A DNA stretch of 64,000 nucleotides. Source: Alteriqipengyuania lutimaris. GTDB taxonomy: Bacteria > Pseudomonadota > Alphaproteobacteria > Sphingomonadales > Sphingomonadaceae. Location of the stretch: assembly GCF_003363135.1 (NCBI RefSeq), contig NZ_QRBB01000001.1:682001-746000 (forward strand). The letters run 5' to 3'. Position numbers and translations under genes: made by a program. The notes beneath the pieces were generated by a model. That model was not told where the DNA came from and made no database searches. It saw only the letters and a program-made list of their open reading frames with translations. Of the stretch, positions 1 to 7,463 are shown piece by piece (positions within the stretch are counted from its first letter, which is position 1; each line of letters opens with the position of its first letter).

Positions 1-179
1 ACCGCCACGTCGAGCAGCACGTCGAGCCAGTGATAGACGAGCGACTGGCCCGGCCCGCCGACGGAGGTTCCGGCATGCTGGAAACGCCCCTGCGCGCCAA
101 GCGCGCGGTGCGGGAGCATGGTCCCGGCGACGGCCACGCCCATCGCGCTTCCCGACCTCAGAAAAAACCGACGGTCCAT
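1..179 (-). CDS. Tat-exported protein, N-terminus only; possible vanadium haloperoxidase/PAP2 protein
   Basis: Only about 59 residues lie in the window; the rest runs off the left edge. The protein begins MDRRFFLRSG and continues with a hydrophobic stretch ending near HRALGAQG, which is a twin-arginine type signal peptide. The start at 179 is preceded by a purine-rich AGGGGG ribosome site. The mature part begins with a segment containing LVYHWLDVLLDVA. This resembles the start of vanadium-dependent haloperoxidase/PAP2-like proteins, which often sit beside FG-GAP/ASPIC (CRTAC1) proteins, but the vanadate-binding region is outside the window, so that name is a guess. It starts 33 bases after the lasso leader peptidase gene and is probably the next gene of the same operon. 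Confidence 0.6.
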   Translation of the reverse strand, partial: MDRRFFLRSGSAMGVAVAGTMLPHRALGAQGRFQHAGTSVGGPGQSLVYHWLDVLLDVA

Positions 180-212
180 CTCGCCATTCCCCCTCAATTC
201 GCGTGGCCGGGC

Positions 213-698
213 CTACCTGCCCGCCTCGTCCATGGCGCCATTCGGGGCCCCACGGGCGGGCACGAAGGCGCGGTAGGTCTCGCGCTCCTTGCGCCCGACG
301 ACGCAGCTCTCGCCGACCATCAGCCAGGCATGCAGGTCCATCGAGGGCGTTTCGCCACTGCGCCTTGCGCCGATCACGATGTGCGAGCCGATGCCGCGGC
401 GCGAGAGCATGGCCGAGGCCGCGAGCGCGCGTGGCAGGCACTTGACCTGCCACGGGAAGGCGTCCCCGATCCGCTCGACCTGCTTGCCGAGCCCGCGCGC
501 CCGTTCCCGCGCACCCGCCGGAAATGCGGCATCGTATCCCGGCTTGCGGCGCAGGAGGCTGCGCCAGTGGCGGGTCGGAACGAAGGTGACGAGGCCTTGC
601 GCGAGGAGCAGCGCGACCCCCGTCTCGAGGCGCGAACCAAGGCTGCGGACCTTCCGGAAGGGCCTCGCCGGACCCCGGCCGATGGTGCGGTGCTCCAT
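213..698 (-). CDS. Lasso peptide leader peptidase B2 (transglutaminase-like cysteine protease)
   Basis: This 161-residue protein matches the lasso B2 (PF13471) pattern: a short N-terminal region, then KCLPRALAASAML with the candidate catalytic Cys87, and MDLHAWLMVGE with candidate catalytic His123. In this family the enzyme cuts the leader from the precursor with help from the B1 leader-binding protein. The usual third acidic residue is not obvious; Glu130 or a nearby Asp may serve. The start at 698 lies 2 bases after the stop of the permease/FG-GAP gene, so translation is probably coupled. It is separated from B1 by about 5.2 kb and three genes, whereas B1 and B2 are normally adjacent or fused. 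Confidence 0.85.
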   Translation of the reverse strand: MEHRTIGRGPARPFRKVRSLGSRLETGVALLLAQGLVTFVPTRHWRSLLRRKPGYDAAFPAGARERARGLGKQVERIGDAFPWQVKCLPRALAASAMLSRRGIGSHIVIGARRSGETPSMDLHAWLMVGESCVVGRKERETYRAFVPARGAPNGAMDEAGR

Positions 699-700
699 CG

Positions 701-3700
701 TCAGGCCCCGGCGGCGCGGGTGACGACGATCTCGCCCCCGGCCAGCGCCTCGGGCCGGATGCGCGAGCGCGATCCGTCGGGCCAGTCGACCACGATCAGC
801 GACACGTTGCGCGCGCGGCCCAGCCCGAAATGCGCGGCGATCGGGTCGAAGGACTGATAGCCGCCACTCGCCTTGACCGGGCGCACCTGGCACGGGCCGA
901 CGCGCACCCGCGTGGCGCCATTCGTGCAGATCGTCACACGCGCGCCGATCGCCATGCTGTTGCCCCCGGGCTGGCGCAGGTGGACCAGCAGCCCGCGACC
1001 GGCCGGGCGATCGTTGCGATGGGCGATCACATTGGGGCCGGATAGCGACCGCACGAGGTCGACATCGCCGTCGCGGTCGAAATCGAGCCGCGCCGCGCTG
1101 AGCGAAGGGATCGGATCGTCGAGGCCGAAGGCGGCGCTCGCATCCTCGAACCGGCCTTCGACATTGCGATAGAAGGTGTTGCGATCATCCTCGGGCGTGC
1201 GGGACCAGAAGCCGGACATCACGAGCAGGTCCTGCCAGCCGTCCTGATCGAGATCGGTAAAGCGTGCATCCCAGGTCCAGCCGGGCCGATCGACGCCCTG
1301 CGGGGCGGCCACTTCGTCGAATCCGCCGCCCGCACGCCCGGTCAGCAAAATATTGCGATCGAAATAGCTGGGGCCGAGCGCCTTTTCGAGCTCTTCCGCG
1401 CTAGTCTGGGGTTTCTGGCGCAGCAGCAGCGAGTCGCAGAGCTCGAGGAAGCGGGGGTTCTTGCCCATATCGCGCCGGCACCGGGCGTGCAGCGCCCGGT
1501 CGGGAGCGTCGCTGCGCTCGGCGGAGTAATATTGCGTGAAGGCGCGCGCCGCGCACTGGACCTGCAGGCCCGGGTCGCGGAAGGTTTCGCAGCCCGATTG
1601 GAGCCCGGTCTGGTATCCGCCCTTGAGCTGCGAGATTTCGTTCAACCGCCCGACGCAGGCCTTCCGGGCGCGCGCATCCCAGCGCTCGTCCGCGCCGATC
1701 TGCTCGCAGATCGTGGTCAGGTTCGCGATTCGCTCCGCGGTCGAGCCCGACTGGTCGGCGGATGCGATCTGCCCGCCGTAATAGTCGGGGATCAGGTCGT
1801 TGTTGATGTCGCCTTCGTCGTAACTCATCGACGTGCGCAAGCGGTACGGGAAGGGCACGGCCGTGCCGCGCGCCGAACTCATGACGCCGTTCGCGTCGAA
1901 CATCTGGAACTCGTCGGTCCACGCGACATCGTCGCCCGAAAGCAGGTCGATCGTCCCGTTGCGGTCGAAATCGCTCGCCAGCAATGTCAGGGTCTGCCCG
2001 GGGAAATCGCCGAAGGAGCGCCGCTCGAACGTGCCGTCGCCCTGGCCGAGGAGCAGGAAATTCTGCTGGCTTTCGGCGGTATGGCGGCCGAACCCGGGCG
2101 AGGACAGGCCAATGCCCGCATTGCCCAGCGCGATGTCGAGGATGCCGTCGCGATTGAAATCGGCGAAGGCGACCGACTGCGTGAGCGCGCGATCGTCGCC
2201 TTCCAGCTTGACCGATGCGGCGGCATCGAAGCTGCCGTCGCGGTTCCAGAACAGGTAATTGCCCTTGTTCTGGGTCGAGACGAACAGGTCGAGCGCGGCA
2301 TCGCCGTTCAGGTCCGCCAGCGCCACCGCATGCACGATCGCGTCGTCGACCGGGCCGAGATCGGTCTGCTGGCGAACGAATTTGCCACCGATATTGGCAT
2401 AGATCGCGGCGCCGGTACCGAGGAAGCTCTTGCGCAGCACGAGGTCGGCCCAGCCGTCGCCATGAATATCGCCCGCTGCCACGCCACCGTCGAACTGGTG
2501 GAAGAAGGACCGCGCCATCGAATGGAGCGGCTCGGCGATTCCGATGCCGAGGTCGCGACCCACGATGCGGGTGAAGACCGGCCCCTGTGCCGTCGCCGCC
2601 TGATTGGCGCCCAGGGGCAGGGAGAGGAGGCCCGAAATGCGCGCGCCGTCGTGGGTGAAGGCAATCGCTTCGCCGCGCACCGCCTGCGCGTCGAGTTGCG
2701 GCTGGAGCTCGGTCAGGGGCGTGGCGCGCTCCGTATCGGGCGCCTCGGGCCAGGCGACCACCGGGTTGTTCGCCACCAGCGTGCGATAGCTTGCCATGCG
2801 AAAATCGCGCGCCGGCCCGCCAAGAATCTGGGCGAGCAGGCCCGCGCACACGGCCGCGGCGACGACCATCAGCCAGATCGAGACCGCCGTGCGCCACGAA
2901 ATCGCGCGGCCGATCACGATGAAGGCGTAGACGCTGAAGGATCCCAGCGCGACCACCGCCGTGGCGCCGTAGGAATCCTTCATCCCGATGCTCAGCAGAA
3001 TCGCGGTGAGGATCACGTCGAGCGCGATCGGCGCGGGCGCGAAGCTGAGGAACAGCGCGGCGAGCAGCATGCCCAGCGCAAGCGCTGCGTAGCTTCCGCC
3101 GGGAAGGACGCCGACGAAGGCGTAGGGGCTGAAGACTTCGACGAACAGCGCGCCCAGCAGGGCCGCCGCGAACATCATCGGGACGGTGACGATGAAGATG
3201 AAGAACAGGTTGCGCGCGTAGTTGCGCACGAACCATTGCAGCGTGGCGAGAGGGCCGTATTCCCCGGCCTCGTAATCCTTGGGCGCCAGGTTGCGCATCA
3301 GCCAGCCCGACAGGCCGCCCAGCTTCTGGTCGATCGCGCCCGTGGCGCGCCCCTCGAACGTCGCGTTGGTTTCGTCGCGCAGGAGGAAGCGGCAGATCAG
3401 CGGCACGCCGACAAGCACCATCATGAGCGATGCGAACAGCTTGACCGCCGCCACCTGCAACGGGAGCAGGGCGAAGCTCATCGTGACAACGATCACGTTC
3501 AGCGTCGGACTGGCGAGCATCGCGGACAGCGTCGTTTCCAGCCGCAGCCGCCCGGTATGCAGGCCCAGCGCGATCGGCACCGCGCAGTTCACGCACACGC
3601 CCAGCGGCGCGCCGATGACCGCGCCCATCGCCGAATTGGCGAAGCCGTTGCGGAAGGAGCGCTTCTGCAACAGCGACAGCAGCGTGAGCGCCATCGCGCC

Positions 3701-3994
3701 GAACAGCACGCCGAAGGTCATGCCCTTCAGGTTGGTCACGATCCAGTTGATCGTATTGGCCCACAGGACCGAGAGGAAGCTGGCGCCCGGGATCACTTCG
3801 ATCGCGATGTCGAAGGACAGGCCCGAGAGCGGCGTGTCGGCACCCATCAGCGCCTTTTCGCTGAGCGAGGGATAGCGGCTGCTCGACCAGAAGAAGAGCG
3901 CGAGCGCGACGGTCAGCGCGATCACCAGCAGCAGGCGGTAGTCGGGCTTCTTCTCGCCCGTCAGGTCCAAGGTGGGAAAGACCGCCTGGTTCAT
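701..3994 (-). CDS. Permease fused to FG-GAP repeats and ASPIC/UnbV domain
   Basis: A 1097-residue protein. Residues about 20-395 form a polytopic membrane domain of the ArsP/DUF318 permease type, with the motif GAPLGVCVNC (Cys134, Cys137) followed by a conserved ASPTLNV segment. Residues about 480-990 hold at least seven calcium-binding-like FG-GAP/VCBS signatures such as DFNRDGILDI, DLDQDGWQDL and DFDRDGDVDL, interrupted by a Cys-containing segment. The C-terminus (about 1010-1085) looks like an ASPIC/UnbV domain (GARVTI..., SGGYQS, HFGLG, VDWPDG). The start codon ATG at 3994 overlaps the sulfotransferase stop (ATGA). The two halves are normally separate proteins. Its place inside the lasso operon suggests export, receptor or surface display of the peptide, but that is inference. 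The frame stays open upstream of 3994; the overlap and signal-like N-terminus favour 3994. Confidence 0.8.
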   Translation of the reverse strand: MNQAVFPTLDLTGEKKPDYRLLLVIALTVALALFFWSSSRYPSLSEKALMGADTPLSGLSFDIAIEVIPGASFLSVLWANTINWIVTNLKGMTFGVLFGAMALTLLSLLQKRSFRNGFANSAMGAVIGAPLGVCVNCAVPIALGLHTGRLRLETTLSAMLASPTLNVIVVTMSFALLPLQVAAVKLFASLMMVLVGVPLICRFLLRDETNATFEGRATGAIDQKLGGLSGWLMRNLAPKDYEAGEYGPLATLQWFVRNYARNLFFIFIVTVPMMFAAALLGALFVEVFSPYAFVGVLPGGSYAALALGMLLAALFLSFAPAPIALDVILTAILLSIGMKDSYGATAVVALGSFSVYAFIVIGRAISWRTAVSIWLMVVAAAVCAGLLAQILGGPARDFRMASYRTLVANNPVVAWPEAPDTERATPLTELQPQLDAQAVRGEAIAFTHDGARISGLLSLPLGANQAATAQGPVFTRIVGRDLGIGIAEPLHSMARSFFHQFDGGVAAGDIHGDGWADLVLRKSFLGTGAAIYANIGGKFVRQQTDLGPVDDAIVHAVALADLNGDAALDLFVSTQNKGNYLFWNRDGSFDAAASVKLEGDDRALTQSVAFADFNRDGILDIALGNAGIGLSSPGFGRHTAESQQNFLLLGQGDGTFERRSFGDFPGQTLTLLASDFDRNGTIDLLSGDDVAWTDEFQMFDANGVMSSARGTAVPFPYRLRTSMSYDEGDINNDLIPDYYGGQIASADQSGSTAERIANLTTICEQIGADERWDARARKACVGRLNEISQLKGGYQTGLQSGCETFRDPGLQVQCAARAFTQYYSAERSDAPDRALHARCRRDMGKNPRFLELCDSLLLRQKPQTSAEELEKALGPSYFDRNILLTGRAGGGFDEVAAPQGVDRPGWTWDARFTDLDQDGWQDLLVMSGFWSRTPEDDRNTFYRNVEGRFEDASAAFGLDDPIPSLSAARLDFDRDGDVDLVRSLSGPNVIAHRNDRPAGRGLLVHLRQPGGNSMAIGARVTICTNGATRVRVGPCQVRPVKASGGYQSFDPIAAHFGLGRARNVSLIVVDWPDGSRSRIRPEALAGGEIVVTRAAGA

Positions 3995-4977
3995 GCGCAA
4001 TTCTCGATCGGGTTGTGAAGCGTGGAGCGGCGGGCTTCCCGGGCGCGCGCCATCGGGGAATGATGCCGGCGCACGATGGCGAGCAGATCGGCATGCCGCG
4101 CGGCGAAACCTGCCAGTCTTTCGCCGGGGGCTGGCGTATATTCGCGTGCCTGACCGACCCAGCGCGCCTTCGCATCGCCCGCGCTCGACCAGCGCGGCCC
4201 CCCGTGTCGATCGAGGCCGAGATGGTCGAGGATGTCCGGATACGCGTCCGCGAGGTCGTCGTAGTCGACGCGCAATACGGTGTCGGGGGCGGTCTGCATG
4301 GCGGACACCGAACGGATGTAGCGATCCGCCGCGATCAGAAGCGACCGGTCCTCCTCCAGCGGGCGCAGCTCGGGCAGGAGGGCGGAGGGCTGGCGCTCCC
4401 CTTGCGCCCGCAGGCTCACGCTCGGACTGCGGTCGAGCGATTCGAGCACCGCCAGCGGCTCGCGGTGAAGCGCAAGGGCCCGTGCACCCGGCATCGCTTC
4501 GAGGAGCGCGGGCATGAAGGGATTGAGGCTGCTGCTGAGTTTGAGAACCAGCCGCTTGCCCATTGCCTTCGCCCGCAACCGCCAGGGCTCGAGCATGGCG
4601 AGCGACACCCGCATCGCGGCGGGCCCCTGTTCGATTGCGGCAAAGCGGCCATGCAGCGCCGCAAAGAACGGCGGCTCGCTGAGCACCAGCGCGTCCTCGT
4701 GCTGCGCGATATTGCGCGCGAGCAGCGTGGAGCCGCAGCGCGACACCTGGAAGATGACCGATATGTCGGAATAGTCGGGCTGCGGCGCGACCTGCCTCGG
4801 CAACCATTGGGCGAGCGGCGCCATGCTCCGGTCCCGGGCATCGCGCGGCAGCCCCTCACGGAAGAACGGCGCGGCGGCATCCATCGCGGCAGGGTCGGCC
4901 ATCGAGACGAAGAGATGCCTGCCCGGCTGTTCCACATACACCGGAAGATGCGCCGGATCGCTCACGGGTAGGTCCAT
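3991..4977 (-). CDS. Sulfotransferase family protein in lasso operon
   Basis: A 328-residue protein with a P-loop-like 5'-phosphosulfate binding motif, VSRCGSTLLAR, at residues about 78-88. A second segment, ALALHREPLAVLESLDRS (about 167-184), resembles the 3'-phosphate binding region. This is the layout of PAPS-dependent sulfotransferases, which move a sulfuryl group from PAPS to a hydroxyl or amine. The start at 4977 lies inside the end of the oxygenase gene (16-base overlap) and the stop overlaps the next start as ATGA, so it is tightly coupled. Likely substrate is the lasso peptide or a modified residue on it; this is inferred only from context. A role in nucleotide or carbohydrate binding without transfer cannot be excluded. 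Confidence 0.75.
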   Translation of the reverse strand: MDLPVSDPAHLPVYVEQPGRHLFVSMADPAAMDAAAPFFREGLPRDARDRSMAPLAQWLPRQVAPQPDYSDISVIFQVSRCGSTLLARNIAQHEDALVLSEPPFFAALHGRFAAIEQGPAAMRVSLAMLEPWRLRAKAMGKRLVLKLSSSLNPFMPALLEAMPGARALALHREPLAVLESLDRSPSVSLRAQGERQPSALLPELRPLEEDRSLLIAADRYIRSVSAMQTAPDTVLRVDYDDLADAYPDILDHLGLDRHGGPRWSSAGDAKARWVGQAREYTPAPGERLAGFAARHADLLAIVRRHHSPMARAREARRSTLHNPIENCA

Positions 4978-5846
4978 TCCAGCGTGTCGGCAGGTTTCCA
5001 CAAATGGCCGCTGACCGCGAAACGCCCGTCGGCAAAGCGGTTGCCGGGCACGCGCGTCGGGCCGACCGCGTGAAAATACCAGCTGGGGAAGGCGACGAAG
5101 CGGTTGGGCCGTGGGACGACCTTGGTGAAGAAATTCTCGGCCGCCCTGCCGTTGGCCGGATCGGAATCGAATATGAAAAGCTCGCCGCCCGAGAAGCGCG
5201 GCGGATCGGCGCCGAAGTAATAGAGCCAGGTGATTGCGCGCCCGGCATCGTTCGGCCCTTCCAGATTGTCGCGATGCAGGTTGAAGAAGCCGCCATCGAC
5301 ATGGTTGGTCAGCTTGATGCCCGACTTTTCGATGGTGAAGGTGGGCATGCGCAGCGCGGACTGGAAACGGGCGAGATTGCTTGCGATGAAGTCGAGGAAG
5401 AACTGGCGCTTCACCTCGAAGTTCGCGGTCCACAGAGTTTCCCGCTTCTGCGGATCATAGGGGCCTCCCCGCCGCGAGATGCCGGCCTTGCCGAACTTCG
5501 TCTCCAGCGAACAGGCATGACGATACAGCGCCTCCATCTCGTCGCGCGGCAACAGATCGTCGATGACGATCAGCGGCGCGACGCTGGTTGCGTTCTCGCT
5601 TTTGAGCCCGGGTGGGATCGCGAGAATGTCCGGCATGGTATCGATCGCCAGATGCGCGCGGATGGCCTCGCGCGCGTCGGCGATCCTGCCGCTGCGCCGG
5701 AGGAGGTTGGCGCGCATCATGTGCCCTTCGTCCGGGGCCGTCCCGGAAGCGATCTTCTTGTCGAGCTGTGCGAGAAGCGCGGCGTTGATATGCGCATCGC
5801 CGATGCGGTCGAGTGTCGCGTACCGGGTTCGGGCGGCTTCGTGCAT
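4962..5846 (-). CDS. 2OG-Fe(II) oxygenase, prolyl-4-hydroxylase-like
   Basis: A 294-residue protein. Residues 1-70 are helical and could be a TPR-like repeat. The C-terminal two thirds is a 2-oxoglutarate/Fe(II) oxygenase: the metal-binding HRD at 191-193 (His191, Asp193), the distal His259 in SWYFHAVGP, and a following Arg265 that fits the 2-oxoglutarate anchor. GGELFIFDSD is typical of the P4H-like double-stranded beta-helix fold. It starts 11 bases after the B1 gene and overlaps the sulfotransferase. Such enzymes hydroxylate peptide side chains; a hydroxyl added to the core (Asp, Pro or Phe) could also be the acceptor for the sulfotransferase. That sequence of events is inference. Confidence 0.8.
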   Translation of the reverse strand: MHEAARTRYATLDRIGDAHINAALLAQLDKKIASGTAPDEGHMMRANLLRRSGRIADAREAIRAHLAIDTMPDILAIPPGLKSENATSVAPLIVIDDLLPRDEMEALYRHACSLETKFGKAGISRRGGPYDPQKRETLWTANFEVKRQFFLDFIASNLARFQSALRMPTFTIEKSGIKLTNHVDGGFFNLHRDNLEGPNDAGRAITWLYYFGADPPRFSGGELFIFDSDPANGRAAENFFTKVVPRPNRFVAFPSWYFHAVGPTRVPGNRFADGRFAVSGHLWKPADTLEWTYP

Positions 5847-5857
5847 GCTGCCTGCGA

Positions 5858-6142
5858 TCAGTCGACGGGTGCGATCAGGCTGTGATCGCGCAGATCGGTG
5901 AGGAATGCGCAGACCTGCGCTTCGCAAGCCTCTTGCGGGATATCGTAGAGCGTCTGCAGCTCGCGCACGATCTCTCCGACCGATTTCTTGCCGTCGAGCC
6001 GCTCCCAGATTGCGCTGCCCGTGGCGTTGAGCTCGACGAACTGGCCACGCTCGATCGACATGAGCACTTTGGTGTCGTCGATGTCCGAGACCAGCACATC
6101 GTGCGCCGGAACATAGACCCGCTCGCTCGCGCCTGATTCCAT
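5858..6142 (-). CDS. Lasso peptide B1, PqqD-like leader recognition protein
   Basis: A small protein of 94 residues from ATG 6142 (95 if the in-frame GTG at 6145 is used). It shows the PqqD/RRE pattern: VLVSDIDDTKVLMSIERGQFVELNATGSAIWERLDG followed by a helical C-terminus. In lasso systems this protein binds the leader peptide through its YxxPxL-like motif and presents the precursor to B2 and the lactam synthetase. The start overlaps the stop of the kinase gene as TGATG. The precursor at 7220-7405 carries WVEPTL, a fitting recognition motif. Confidence 0.88.
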   Translation of the reverse strand: MESGASERVYVPAHDVLVSDIDDTKVLMSIERGQFVELNATGSAIWERLDGKKSVGEIVRELQTLYDIPQEACEAQVCAFLTDLRDHSLIAPVD

Positions 6143-7098
6143 CACCCTTCCATCCCCTGCCCCGACCGTGGCGACCGTGCGATCGCCGCGTGCCGAATCC
6201 GTGCTTCGGCCAGGAGCTGCTCGACAATGTCGACGATTTCTGCGCGCGAGTCACGCTCGGCAGGGCGCGCTATCCGCCAGACCGGGATCGCGTTCGCCAG
6301 CTCGTTCCAGCGTGCGAAAAGCGAGGGTGCGACATCGTCGGTAATGCAGCGTTTGCGGAAGGTATTCTCGCGCAGCTCGGCGAGCGCCTGTGTGGCCGAC
6401 AGCCGCCTGACGTCCACCTCGCGACTTGCGCCGGGCTTCGCGATCACCACGATCCCCGCCAGCGGCACGGGCGCGGTGGCAAAGCGGCTTGCGGTCCCGA
6501 TAATGGCCTTGCCGCTGGGGCATGTGCCTTCTCTCGGCAGACAGCTGTAAAGCGGAAGCGCGGCCAGCGACTGTTCGGCGAGCTTGGTCGACGGCGGACC
6601 GGGGTGGACCAGGAATTGCGGCGCATCGCCGATGACGCTGACATCGTCGCCCAGCGTCGTTCCGTCCCGTTCGAGCATATGCGCGGCGATGGTCGATTTG
6701 CCCGCTCCCGATGGCCCGCAGATGAGCAGTGCCCGGCCATCCCTGCAAATGCTCGCGCCGTGCAGCGCCACTCTGCCGCGCTGCTGGTGGATCACCGCGC
6801 ATCCGCTGCCGAGAATATGCGCCGCCATGTCCTGCGCGCTGCCGGTGGAGGCAAGCTCGTAACGTATGTGTCTGCCCTCGTGGATATGCATGCGGCCCAC
6901 ACCGCGCGTCCGCATCAGAACCTCGCCGGGGGCGGCTTCGTAATACCGGCGTTTAATCGTCGGTTTTGCCAGCTTTTCGGGAACCGATCCCGCCGTCACG
7001 ATGACCGGATCGCCCGAAGCATGGCTCGCGCCATCCGCCTCCAGAAGAAGCGGCAGCTCGCTCTCGATCGTCAGGTCGTGAACGCGGAAACGTGGCAT
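6142..7098 (-). CDS. HPr kinase-like lasso tailoring kinase
   Basis: A 318-residue protein with a Walker A motif GPSGAGKST at 128-136 and a following LGDDVSVI (about 149-156), the arrangement of HPr kinase/phosphorylase C-terminal domains. The N-terminal 100 residues lack a classical HPrK domain. Homologous stand-alone kinases in lasso clusters of the paeninodin type phosphorylate the C-terminal Ser of the precursor. The precursor just upstream ends in Ser, which agrees with that role. The gene is preceded by a 121-base gap holding a hairpin and overlaps B1 at its end (TGATG). Substrate assignment is inference from family and context. Confidence 0.85.
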   Translation of the reverse strand: MPRFRVHDLTIESELPLLLEADGASHASGDPVIVTAGSVPEKLAKPTIKRRYYEAAPGEVLMRTRGVGRMHIHEGRHIRYELASTGSAQDMAAHILGSGCAVIHQQRGRVALHGASICRDGRALLICGPSGAGKSTIAAHMLERDGTTLGDDVSVIGDAPQFLVHPGPPSTKLAEQSLAALPLYSCLPREGTCPSGKAIIGTASRFATAPVPLAGIVVIAKPGASREVDVRRLSATQALAELRENTFRKRCITDDVAPSLFARWNELANAIPVWRIARPAERDSRAEIVDIVEQLLAEARIRHAAIARSPRSGQGMEG

Positions 7099-7183
7099 CG
7101 GATCGTAGCGGAAAGGTTACGGAAAACGGGCTCAGGACCGTACGAGCCGCTTGGCTCTCAGGCCGACGGTAACCTGATCCGTT

Positions 7184-7212
7184 TCGGACGCAGCGGACTG
7201 GCGTCCGTCCGA
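7184..7212 (-). promoter_or_regulatory. Hairpin between lasso precursor and kinase genes
   Basis: Eight bases after the precursor stop there is a nested inverted repeat. Outer arms TCGGAC at 7184-7189 and GTCCGA at 7207-7212 pair fully, and inner arms GGAC at 7195-7198 and GTCC at 7203-7206 form a four-base loop. No T-run follows on the minus strand, so it is not a standard intrinsic terminator. It may stabilise the short precursor transcript or attenuate read-through into the kinase. Confidence 0.45.
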
Positions 7213-7219
7213 CAACCGT

Positions 7220-7405
7220 TCAGGATGGAAACCCGTCGAAATCTTCGTCCACTGTCGGACCGATCTGGCTTCGAACGTCGCTGGTCATCGCTACCACTGT
7301 CAGCGTGGGCTCGACCCACGTCTGCTTTTCTGTGGCTGGCATCTGCTGCATCATCCCACGTATACCCCAGTTTACACCCCAGTTATCGCCGTCAGGCGCT
7401 GCCAT
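7220..7405 (-). CDS. Lasso peptide precursor (leader plus core)
   Basis: A 61-codon frame. Translation could also start at in-frame ATGs 7354, 7351 or 7342, giving 40 to 44 residues; 7405 has a GAGG four bases upstream but gives an unusually long leader with a small NWG repeat. The leader contains WVEPTL, the position of the YxxPxL recognition element of lasso leaders. The C-terminus reads SQIGPTVDEDFDGFPS. If Gly is residue 1, Asp7 and Asp9 are possible ring partners and the peptide is 13 residues with Ser13 at the end. The Thr usually found two residues before the core is absent (Gln is there), so an alternative core starting at the preceding Ser with Asp8 is possible. Synteny with lactam synthetase, kinase and B1 supports the call. 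Confidence 0.75.
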   Translation of the reverse strand: MAAPDGDNWGVNWGIRGMMQQMPATEKQTWVEPTLTVVAMTSDVRSQIGPTVDEDFDGFPS

Positions 7406-7463
7406 TGCGCCTCATTCTTGTCAATGTAGGAAAATCGCTGAATAACCGGTTCTTACCGCCTCA

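Noticed and set aside
1487..4018. Long open frame on the plus strand, antisense to the permease/FG-GAP gene
   Set aside because: It is a shadow caused by high-GC codon structure. Its translation is low complexity in Arg and Glu with no domain, while the minus strand has clear membrane and FG-GAP motifs.
3995..4807. N-terminal extension of the permease fusion frame
   Set aside because: The frame is open upstream, but that part overlaps the sulfotransferase coding region and is Arg/Ala/Pro-rich. The ATGA overlap at 3994 marks the start.
7184..7212. Intrinsic terminator after the precursor
   Set aside because: The hairpin is good but no T-run follows it on the minus strand.
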